Shown here: positions 53,171-61,200 of the stretch, in pieces
How positions within the stretch are numbered: position 1 is the first letter of the stretch
Layout of the letters: each line of letters begins with the position of its first letter
NCBI GenBank assembly: GCA_043228905.1
Contig: JBHGNT010000014.1
Span: 13,578,001-13,642,000 of the forward strand
Length of the DNA: 64,000 bases
Source of the DNA: Azolla caroliniana
Taxonomy: Eukaryota > Polypodiophyta
Reading direction: 5' to 3'
Program-made: the position numbers and the translations under genes
Notes under the pieces: model-generated
What the model was told of the DNA's origin: nothing
The model's database searches: none
The model's input: only the letters and a program-made list of their open reading frames with translations

Positions 53171-53451
53171 GATGGGGAGCACATTGTAGTTGTTGTTGAT
53201 TATTTGGATTAAGTATTAATCAATACAAAAATTATTCGTGGGATTCACGATTTATACATCTACTTCTCTCTTAACACCCTAAGTACCAATTAATATAGTA
53301 TACTCGTGTGATTCATGAGTTTCTTATCTTTCTCTTTGCTATTTACTCATAATTAATCTCTATCTCACGAACTTCTTTCTCCTAGTCCAAGACCTCTGTG
53401 GTTCCCACCCGACTCACGCAAACGATCCGGAGCCGAAAGGCACGACACAGT

Positions 53452-53465
53452 TGGTGAACCCGACG
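53452..53465 (+). other. Primer binding site
   Basis: TGGTGAACCCGACG begins four bases after the 5' LTR. Starting TGG, it is complementary to a tRNA 3' CCA end. It is not the initiator-Met type (TGGTATCAGAGC) usual in many plant elements. I did not assign the primer tRNA. Confidence 0.7.
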
Positions 53466-53485
53466 TGAAGACGGGTGGCAAGGAG

Positions 53486-55525
53486 ATGGAGGCTCAACAA
53501 GCTAACAATATGATGGCGATGTTCGAACGGATGCTTCAAGAACAACGCACGATGTCGGAGATTTCGGCATCAGTAGAGCGGCTCGTGCAACGCAACGGGC
53601 AATTTAATGGTAAGGATGTGTCGCGATATTTGCAGGACTACAAGGCGGAGATGCTCCGGTGCCGGGCTTCGGAAGGACTGCAAGTGACATCCTTTAACCG
53701 GGTGGCGACCGACGGGCTTCAAGGGAGTATCCACGGGTTGCAACAACAAAATCCGACGTGGGAAGCATTCGAAGAGGCGTTAAAGACCACGTTTGCCATC
53801 GAGGACTCCTCCAAGGCAACGCGGAGGGGATTCGAGGATTGGGTGGAAACGTCAGGTAAGGGGCTGAAGGTCCTCGAAGTGTTTTCGACATTCGAAAGTC
53901 GGTTCGGGAGGTTGTCCGCGAGAGATCAAACTATTCTTGCACCGGACAAAGTCATCATGTTTTTGCGAGCTGTGGACGTCCGGGACCGGAAAGATCTCGG
54001 AGTGCTTCTTGAGGACACGACCACCGAAAGCGGCCTCACCGAAACATGGGAAAGCGTGCGGGATATCGTCGCGCGGTACACGAAGAGGGGGCAATGGCTT
54101 GCCAACGAAGAAAAGAGGGTTTCGGAACCGATTCCGAAACCGAGAACGGGACTGGAAGACCATCAACCGAGGGCTCGGGAGATTACGGCCGAGAAGGGAG
54201 TCGACGCGTCTACGGTGGAGCAGCTGCTGAAGGAGATGGAGAATCTAAAGATCGCGATGGTGAAGAAGTCGGATGACCGCCCCACAAGCTCCAAATATAC
54301 GGATCGACGGTGCATATGGTGCGATAGCGCCGAACACGATCGGAGGGATTGCGACGACCATAAGGAGGCGCTACGACGGGATCTCATCTACTACGAGGGA
54401 AACCGGATTCATTCGATGGACTCTCGGAAGCCACTCCGACCGAACTTCCGGAAAGGCGGCATGAAGAAGGTGCTCGAGGAGGAGTTAGCGACAAGAAGCA
54501 ACTATGCGACAACCGCGGGAATATGTGTCGGGGAGTCAACGGGAGCGAAGGCGTCTTTCTGGCCGGAGGTGCTAGGAAACACCGAGAAAACCGACTCCAA
54601 CGATATCCGAAACACCGCGGAAGGCGTCCGGGAAGCTACGGGATGGGAGTGCCCTGTCGACAAGAATAGCATATACGCCCTGTGTCAATTACATGAGGTG
54701 TATGTGGACGAGAAACGACGGCGCACGGAGGATGCGGCCGGACCATCGAAGATACCGGAAAGCTGGAACTCCGGAGGTAAGGGAAAAGAAAAGGCGACTC
54801 CGGCATTCAAGCTCGCCTCGGACATAGAACAACAAACCGACTTGAAAAGAGTGTTCGAGGAAAGAATCTTGGATAGCCGGGTAGATTTTTCGTTGCGGGA
54901 ACTACTCGGAATAGCGAAGAAGGAGTTTCACGATCTTCTCGTGGATCTCGTGAAAAGGAAGAGACAAAGTACGGAGGAAAATGCTCCAAGGGTGAATGCA
55001 AATACCGTTTCAATGAACGACACCGAAGTGGAAGGAGAAATTCCGAACTCCCACTATACAAGGCCACACTGGGCACGTGCGACTACGGAGACTCCGGTCC
55101 GAATCGGCAACATCAAAGAACCCGTGCTAGCATTGATTGATCACGGATCGGAGATCAACTTGATGTCCAAGGAGTTCTACCGAAAGGGGAAGTGGCCTAT
55201 AAACACCAACCATGGATGGAAGATTCGGGCAGCCACGAAAACGACAGAAGACCTATTTGCGGCTTGTCCGGATGTGACGGTAAAGATCGGGGATGTCGAA
55301 ATTGACCAAAATTTCTTTGTGCAGGATGAGGTTTCACATTCTGTCATCCTCGGCCAACCCTTTATCACGGCTTCACGGATGGAGACGAAGGTGCTCGATA
55401 GTGGTGCGGCTTTTGCGCGAATTCGGAGCCAAAACGGAGGGAAATCCGTCCAATTCCTAACGGTGCCGGCAAATCACGGAAGGAACAAGAGGGAACTCTT
55501 GTCCCAAGTGAGAATGGATTTTTAA
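53486..55525 (+). CDS. Ty3/gypsy gag with C-terminal protease
   Basis: 679 codons from the first ATG. The frame is open upstream to 53465 but lacks ATG there. An N-terminal capsid-like helical region (MEAQQANNMMAMFERM... VSRYLQDYKAEM) is followed by a CCHC knuckle CIWCDSAEHDRRDC (C276-C289). A charged linker then leads to a retropepsin-like domain: ALIDHGSEINLM with the putative catalytic Asp at 552, and later VILGQPFITASRMETKVL. The Asp is followed by His-Gly-Ser instead of the normal Thr/Ser-Gly. In this element the protease is in the gag frame and pol starts at RT. The gag stop TAA at 55523-55525 sits on a T5 run. Assembly of the particle and maturation of the polyprotein are family-level knowledge. 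Confidence 0.9.
   Translation: MEAQQANNMMAMFERMLQEQRTMSEISASVERLVQRNGQFNGKDVSRYLQDYKAEMLRCRASEGLQVTSFNRVATDGLQGSIHGLQQQNPTWEAFEEALKTTFAIEDSSKATRRGFEDWVETSGKGLKVLEVFSTFESRFGRLSARDQTILAPDKVIMFLRAVDVRDRKDLGVLLEDTTTESGLTETWESVRDIVARYTKRGQWLANEEKRVSEPIPKPRTGLEDHQPRAREITAEKGVDASTVEQLLKEMENLKIAMVKKSDDRPTSSKYTDRRCIWCDSAEHDRRDCDDHKEALRRDLIYYEGNRIHSMDSRKPLRPNFRKGGMKKVLEEELATRSNYATTAGICVGESTGAKASFWPEVLGNTEKTDSNDIRNTAEGVREATGWECPVDKNSIYALCQLHEVYVDEKRRRTEDAAGPSKIPESWNSGGKGKEKATPAFKLASDIEQQTDLKRVFEERILDSRVDFSLRELLGIAKKEFHDLLVDLVKRKRQSTEENAPRVNANTVSMNDTEVEGEIPNSHYTRPHWARATTETPVRIGNIKEPVLALIDHGSEINLMSKEFYRKGKWPINTNHGWKIRAATKTTEDLFAACPDVTVKIGDVEIDQNFFVQDEVSHSVILGQPFITASRMETKVLDSGAAFARIRSQNGGKSVQFLTVPANHGRNKRELLSQVRMDF
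55402..55525 (+). other. Gag/pol overlap with candidate -1 frameshift at the gag stop
   Basis: The pol frame (-1 relative to gag) has no stop from 55402 onward, so gag and pol overlap by ~124 nt. The gag stop is in GGATTTTTAAAG (55516-55527). A Phe tRNA on TTT at 55520-55522 could re-pair one base back on TTT, placing TTA and then AAG in the pol frame. This would join gag and pol without any restored sequence. The alternative is separate pol initiation, e.g. at the ATG at 55660. Confidence 0.55.
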
Positions 55526-55659
55526 AGCGGACTGTTGCGGAGTGGGGAAGTGATAGTCCGAGAAGCCCTGATACCCCACACAGGAAGAAAACTCTCGGAG
55601 CAAAACAAGTACGAATCGGCCCGGATGGGGCATCTACGTACACGGCCGTAACCGGAGGA

Positions 55660-58600
55660 ATGAAGAAACAATACCGACAAGTGGAGGATAAGTTACGGTC
55701 GGCATCAATAATAAAAGAAGATGAAGAAATCGTGGGAGTGATCGAGGAAGTGTTCTATGGGAATACACTACAACGGCTTGAAGAGCTTGCGGAAGATAAA
55801 AGCCAAGGGAACCGGGTAGTCCCGGTGGAATCGGTCGAGATGTACGAGATCGTTGCGAAAATGGGGCCGGATGCGCTCCGCAAAGAAGAAGCAATGGTAA
55901 GTACGAAATACAAGACCGTGGAGAAGAAGGTGAAACCGGCCGCGGGACCACTACCCGCCGATAGTGAACAAAAGAAGAAAGAAGTCTCGGGAGATCCGAC
56001 ACTTCGGAAGTCCGTGGATATCGGACATGCCTTCACAGATGAGACCCGGAAGAAACTTCGGATCGGTGGAGGTGGGTTCCTCTTACAAGAAGAAGAAAAA
56101 CGGTTTCGAGAGATGTTGGAGCAACATGGCAAAGCATTCGCGTTCACATCGAGGGAGATCGGATGCATTGATCCAAAGATAGTGGAGCCGATGGTGATTT
56201 TCACGATTGATCATGTACCGTGGAACCTGAAGCCGATTCCGGTGCCACGGGCGCATATTCCGAAAGTCATCGACTTGCTCAAGGAGAAGGTGGCGATGGG
56301 GATTCTGGAGCCATCAAGTGCTCCGTACTCAAATCGATGGTTTACGGTTCCGAAGAAGAATGGGTCACTCCAATTCATCCAAGACTTGCAACCGGTGAAC
56401 AAGGTGACGATCCGGAACTCGGGAGTCGGTCCGATAGTGGACGAATTCGCGGAAGCTTTTGCCGGACGTGCGATATACTCCATCGGGGACCTATACTCGG
56501 GGTATGACCAATTCCAACTAGCCGTGGAGAGCCGAGACATCACTACCATGCGGACACCAATAGGACTAGTTCGAATGTGCACACTACCACAAGGAGCGAC
56601 AAACTCGGTTGCACATATGATGAACGCGATGAACAAGGTGCTTCGAGATTGCATTCCGGAGATAACGATGCCGTTTCTAGATGACATTCCGATGAAAGGA
56701 TGCGCGGTGGAAGAAAAAGATGAGACTATGGATGATCGGGGATGCCGAAAGTTCGTGGTCGACCATATTCATGATTGCGAGAAAGTGTTGCGAAAGCTAG
56801 AAGATGTGCACCTAACACTTTCCGGGGAGAAATCGGCATTCGGGCAAGAAGAAATATTGGTGGTCGGACATCTATGTGGACCCTACGGCCGAAGACCGTC
56901 ACCAACAAAGATCGATGCGATTCAAGCTATGAAGGAAGTATGTGAGTCAACATCGGAAGTCCGAAGGTTTCTGGGTGCGTGTGCATTCTATCACATATGG
57001 ATTCCGCACTATGCACATATAGCGGACCCGCTCTATCACTTGTTGCGGAAAGGTAAGAAATTCGAGTGGAAACCGGAACACACTAAAGCCATGAGGAAGC
57101 TCAAGAAGACACTATGGAGGGCGGAATCACTTAAGAAGCCAAGCTACGAGCGGCCAATCATAGTAACGGTTGATACAAGTCCAACCGGTATCGGGTGGGT
57201 CATCAATCAAGCCGACTCGGATGGTTCGCGGTATCCGATCCGATTTGGAGCAAAGGTCCTCAACGAAAGGCAACGCGGATATGCACAAGTCAAAAGAGAA
57301 TTGTGGGGAGTCGTGTCGGCGATAAAATCGGATCGGGATTATTTGATCGGAGCTGAAGTGGTGATCGAGACGGATTGTCTTCCGATACTCGGGATGATGC
57401 GGTGTTGTACGATACCGGATGTGGCTATGCTAAGGTGGATTGCATATGTCAAGTCACTTAATCCGGAGGTTCGACACATCTCGGGGAAGGACAACGCGGT
57501 AGCGGACATGTTATCGAGGGCGCGGTTTGAAGACGACATAACCGAATCAGATAATGAAGAAGTTTCCGAAGACTACTTCACGTCAGAACACATATGCCGA
57601 GTGAACGTGATCCGAGAATTCCGGGAAGAAGAATACGAGGGGGAAACCTTGATGATCGGGAAGATGCTACAAGAGGTCGAGGATTCAACCAATGATAAAG
57701 AAAGGAGAGCCGAGATCCGAAGGAAGAAGAGGCAAGTCCAAAAGTTCTTCTTGGAAAACGGTTTAATATGGAGGACGCCGAAAAGACCGGATGGGATACC
57801 ACTTCGAGTAGTCGGGAAGAAAGAGCAACGAAACCGGATAATGTCCGAGTTCCACGAATCCGATTGGGCTGGACATCGAGGAACATGGGCAACTTTTGTG
57901 AAAATCAAGCAAAGATATTGGTGGAAGAACATGTATAAAGATGTCGCGGAGTTCACAGAAAGCTGCGAGAAATGTCAAGTCTACTCCGGGGTCCGACACC
58001 GAGATGAGCTGCATCCGACATTCTCACCGACAATCAACTTCAAGTGGATGGTCGACATTGTAGCTATGCCGACCGGGATTGGACAAAAGAAATACTTGGT
58101 GTTAGCTCGAGAAGATCTCACAAACCAAGTTGAAGGTCGAGCGCTTCGGAGGAAAACGTGTGCCGCGGTGTGCCAATTTCTTTTGGAAGAAGTGTTTTGT
58201 AGGTACGGCTGCGTAGGACAAGTGATTGCGGACCGGGGAGAACTCGACTCGGACAAAGCTAGGGGATTCTTCGCCAAACATGGAGTTCGGTTAACGTTGA
58301 CAACGGCCTACAATCCGGAGGCCAACGGGAAGATCGAACGAGGACATAGTCCGATCGTGAAAGCACTTGCGAAGGCATGCGACGGAAGGGTGAAGGATTG
58401 GCCACAAATGCTTCCGTATGCACTATGGGCGGATCGGACGACGCATAGCTCCGTGACCGGTTACATGCCGGCAGAACTCATGACCGGACAAGCACCGGTA
58501 ATGCCAACGGAAACCGCAATCGCGACATGGACAATACTACCGTGGAAGGAAGAGATGAGTCGGGAAGAACTACTAGCGGTCCGGATACGACAACTGGAGG

Positions 58601-59127
58601 GAAGACCGAAAGATGTAGCGGAAGCGTCACGCCGACAACAAGAAGCACGGTTCCGGAACAAAAGTCGGTTCGACACAAAGCACCGACTACGACCGAGGAG
58701 GATTGAAGAAGGAGATTGGGTGATCGTCTATGATAGTAGCTTGGACCATCAACATACAACGATGCGGAAATTCGCGAAAAGGTGGTTCGGGCCGTACGAG
58801 GTTCGGAAGGTCTTCGACAACGGGACGTACCGACTGTCCGAGTTGGATGGAACAATACTACGAGTGCCTATAGCCGGGAAGCGGGTGAAGATTTTCAAGA
58901 AGCGGACCGACGACAAACCTTATGTGATCCAAGTCGAGGCCGACAACGAGGAGCAATCGGACGAAGACCACAATGATGCGGGAAGCGAAGAAAGTGGATT
59001 ACAACTCATAGTCGACATAAGGGGAGAATCGGAGGAAGCTTCGGATGAAGACGGATACGAAGAATCAAGAACTTCGGCACATACCGGAGGATGTGCGGGT
59101 TTGGAGGGGGCGAGTGTCGTAGTGTAG
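55660..59127 (+). CDS. Ty3/gypsy pol: RT, RNase H, integrase
   Basis: 1155 codons from the first ATG of the frame. RT runs from about residue 190, with WFTVPKKNGSLQFIQDLQPVNK, LYSGYDQFQLAV, LPQGATNS and catalytic FLDD (D341/D342). RNase H has TVDTSPTGIGW (D505), KRELWG, ETDCLPILGM and ISGKDNAVADMLSR. The integrase zinc region has ESDWAGHRG and CEKCQ. Its core has D799 (MVDIVAM), D858 (ADRGELDSD) and E893 (NGKIERGH), with 34 residues between the last two. A GPY/F module (KRWFGPYEV) follows and there is no chromodomain. The stop codon TAG (59125-59127) lies inside the 3' LTR. All motifs are intact, so this copy may be active. Confidence 0.95.
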   Translation: MKKQYRQVEDKLRSASIIKEDEEIVGVIEEVFYGNTLQRLEELAEDKSQGNRVVPVESVEMYEIVAKMGPDALRKEEAMVSTKYKTVEKKVKPAAGPLPADSEQKKKEVSGDPTLRKSVDIGHAFTDETRKKLRIGGGGFLLQEEEKRFREMLEQHGKAFAFTSREIGCIDPKIVEPMVIFTIDHVPWNLKPIPVPRAHIPKVIDLLKEKVAMGILEPSSAPYSNRWFTVPKKNGSLQFIQDLQPVNKVTIRNSGVGPIVDEFAEAFAGRAIYSIGDLYSGYDQFQLAVESRDITTMRTPIGLVRMCTLPQGATNSVAHMMNAMNKVLRDCIPEITMPFLDDIPMKGCAVEEKDETMDDRGCRKFVVDHIHDCEKVLRKLEDVHLTLSGEKSAFGQEEILVVGHLCGPYGRRPSPTKIDAIQAMKEVCESTSEVRRFLGACAFYHIWIPHYAHIADPLYHLLRKGKKFEWKPEHTKAMRKLKKTLWRAESLKKPSYERPIIVTVDTSPTGIGWVINQADSDGSRYPIRFGAKVLNERQRGYAQVKRELWGVVSAIKSDRDYLIGAEVVIETDCLPILGMMRCCTIPDVAMLRWIAYVKSLNPEVRHISGKDNAVADMLSRARFEDDITESDNEEVSEDYFTSEHICRVNVIREFREEEYEGETLMIGKMLQEVEDSTNDKERRAEIRRKKRQVQKFFLENGLIWRTPKRPDGIPLRVVGKKEQRNRIMSEFHESDWAGHRGTWATFVKIKQRYWWKNMYKDVAEFTESCEKCQVYSGVRHRDELHPTFSPTINFKWMVDIVAMPTGIGQKKYLVLAREDLTNQVEGRALRRKTCAAVCQFLLEEVFCRYGCVGQVIADRGELDSDKARGFFAKHGVRLTLTTAYNPEANGKIERGHSPIVKALAKACDGRVKDWPQMLPYALWADRTTHSSVTGYMPAELMTGQAPVMPTETAIATWTILPWKEEMSREELLAVRIRQLEGRPKDVAEASRRQQEARFRNKSRFDTKHRLRPRRIEEGDWVIVYDSSLDHQHTTMRKFAKRWFGPYEVRKVFDNGTYRLSELDGTILRVPIAGKRVKIFKKRTDDKPYVIQVEADNEEQSDEDHNDAGSEESGLQLIVDIRGESEEASDEDGYEESRTSAHTGGCAGLEGASVVV
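59103..59114 (+). other. Polypurine tract
   Basis: GGAGGGGGCGAG abuts the 3' LTR start and would prime plus-strand DNA synthesis. It is also translated as the end of pol. Confidence 0.8.
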
Positions 59128-59942
59128 GTTGCACACTATGTGGAAATTATATTTTTGTCCCTCCGGATAGAGAATGGAGTGCTCGGTGAGAACCGGAAGA
59201 AAACGGCATACCGGCAAGGAGGAAAAACGGCATACCGGCAAGGAGGAAAACGGCATACCGGCAAGGAAGAAAACTGCATACCGGCAAGGAAGAGCCGGAT
59301 AAAGAGACATAAATGTAAAAAAAAGAAATACTCACTACTGCGCAGGGCGTGATTCGAACTCTGCACCTCCACGTTGACAAACCCCAACCTTACCATTACA
59401 TTAAATTATCTTAAGTGTTTTAAATATAGATTTAATATGTATAAGACCTTTATTTATGCATACCTTTATTAAAAGGTAAATCGTGTATTTCTTTAATATA
59501 TGAAAAAGAAAAAACACGAGACACTAAAAATAACTCATGCACATCTAGCGTGCAAGAGCCCTATACTTAGGAAATAAAAAAAAAGCATCACATGCACATT
59601 TAGTGTGCATGAACATATGAGAAAAAGCATGTAGCTATGCTTAGTCTCTCCCATCACTATATAAGGATGGGGAGCACATTGTAGTTGTTGTTGATTATTT
59701 GGATTAAGTATTAATCAATACAAAAATTATTCGTGGGATTCACGATTTATACATCTACTTCTCTCTTAACACCCTAAGTACCAATTAATATAGTATACTC
59801 GTGTGATTCACGAGTTTCTTATCTTTCTCTTTGCTATTTACTCATAATTAATCTCTATCTCACGAACTTCTTTCTCCTAGTCCAAGACCTCTGTGGTTCC
59901 CACCCGACTCACGCAAACGATCCGGAGCCGAAAGGCACGACA
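59115..59942 (+). repeat. 3' LTR
   Basis: 828 bp, matching the 5' LTR except for one 23-bp minisatellite unit and one substitution (C59811). The first 13 bases also supply the last codons and stop of pol. Confidence 0.97.
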
Positions 59943-61200
59943 GCGATTGCAAAGTCTTCATCAAGGGTTCATACACATCACATACCCTCATGATAGCACC
60001 ATGCCGACTAAGCCATCGTGTCTTCACAATCCCAAGAATATGCAAATGTGTGTATTCTAATGCATCTTGCATCTTACTTAATTCACCTTGGCGCATTGAG
60101 CTCCTCGAGAAATGTGCAGCCACCCGATTCACAAGGGCATCTAACTGCTTGCATGTTTCTTTGACTTCGACGTTCTTTGAAGCCTCTTGCACACACAAGT
60201 TTGTTCGATGTGCACAACAATGTAATGAAGTCATAAATGGATTATATGACTTCAATCTTGTAGCAACACCTGTAGACATACCTACCATAACAGATGCTCC
60301 ATCACTTCCAAATCCCATCATTTTTCTAACATCTAAGTTCCACTTTTTTAACAACGCTAAAATGTTTTCTGTTATTGTTTTTGTTGTACCATCCTCTACT
60401 TCAAGTACCCCTAAATAAGAGGTTCGTACTTGCCTTCCTTCCACAAATGTAGCGTAAAGGATCAAGTTCTTGGTCACACTTACATCGGTAGCTTCATCTA
60501 CCATAAGCCCAAACCAAGGACTTGTCCTCAACCTTTCATATATCTCGGCTTCAAGAGCCTTGCTAATGTGCAAGATAAAGCTTGCACAAGCCTTATTATC
60601 ATTGTACATTCGTGGAAGGCCTTCCACACCACACTCTCTTAATAAACGTAAGAGGTTTTCCAATTTTCTAAATGCCAAATCCTCTTTAGCTATAAAATAT
60701 GCACATTTAAACAATTTTTCAACTGCTAAATCCACACTAGCTTTTTTCTTTGATGCACATTTTTCAAGACCATTCTTGTCTCGTTCTTGTAACAAAATGG
60801 CATCTCGATGGGCCACACTTCTTGCATGTTCTTCTAATATAGAAGTCTTAAAATTTTTTGCACCTGTTTTTCCAAATAAGGACTTACAATGTGGGTCATT
60901 CCTACAATAACTACACCATAGAAGCCCAGTTTCTAAATCCTCTTGAAGCCACTTAAATTTAGTAGGCCAATCTTCTTGAAATCTTAGTTTCGCCTTACTA
61001 ACTCTATTTATCTCATTAATTGACTCTTGAGAGTATTGTTGGTCTTTTATAGGTTCTTCTAGAGACACATCTTCATTAGAAGATGACATGTTCTTCCTAA
61101 AACAAGGCATTGTATGAAGGCTCATTTGTTTTCCCTTGCCTTTGCTATTTTTGTTGTGCGACATACTGTAACAATAAGGTAGAGTATATTGAACAATCAT
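59943..61200 (-). pseudogene. hAT transposase, N-terminal part (split by retrotransposon)
   Basis: Minus-strand frame with ATG at 61200 and a more family-like ATG at 61164. It has a BED/TTF-like finger (CSYC at 84-87, HARSVAH at 113-119). The RNase H-like catalytic core begins with VDEATDVS (D223) and GFGSDGASV (D288), then a CxxH motif (C316, H319). The frame leaves transposase sequence at 59946 where the LTR element begins. Family signature is closer to ZNF862/C17orf113-like hAT transposases than to plant Ac or Tag1, in my recollection. No other stops or shifts are visible, so inactivation seems due only to the insertion. Confidence 0.88.

Larger units (their letters stand above)
52597..53447 (+). 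repeat. 5' LTR
   Basis: 851 bp with terminal TGTCGT...ACGACA. Contains five units of a 23-bp minisatellite, an antisense Pol III-like unit and a plus-strand TATA box. The short C-rich stretch before its end is shared exactly with the 3' copy. Confidence 0.97.
52597..59942 (+). mobile_element. Young, apparently intact Ty3/gypsy LTR retrotransposon
   Basis: 7346 bp, with LTRs at 52597-53447 (851 bp) and 59115-59942 (828 bp). Both begin TGTCGT and end ACGACA. It is flanked by GCGA on both sides (52593-52596 and 59943-59946), a 4-bp target duplication. Gag and pol frames are both full-length and open. Domain order (protease, RT, RNase H, integrase) is Ty3/gypsy. The LTRs differ by one substitution (T53316 versus C59811) plus one 23-bp repeat unit, so insertion is very recent. 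Coding GC is clearly higher than surrounding DNA. Confidence 0.95.

Noticed and set aside
53694-58855. Many minus-strand open frames inside gag and pol
   Set aside because: Composition effect of the GC-rich element. They are antisense to intact domains and carry no domain themselves.
51580-61200. hAT transposase as a two-exon gene with a 7.3-kb intron
   Set aside because: The gap is a complete LTR retrotransposon with a 4-bp target duplication, and its ends are TG..CA rather than a usable GT..AG splice pair in the transposase orientation.
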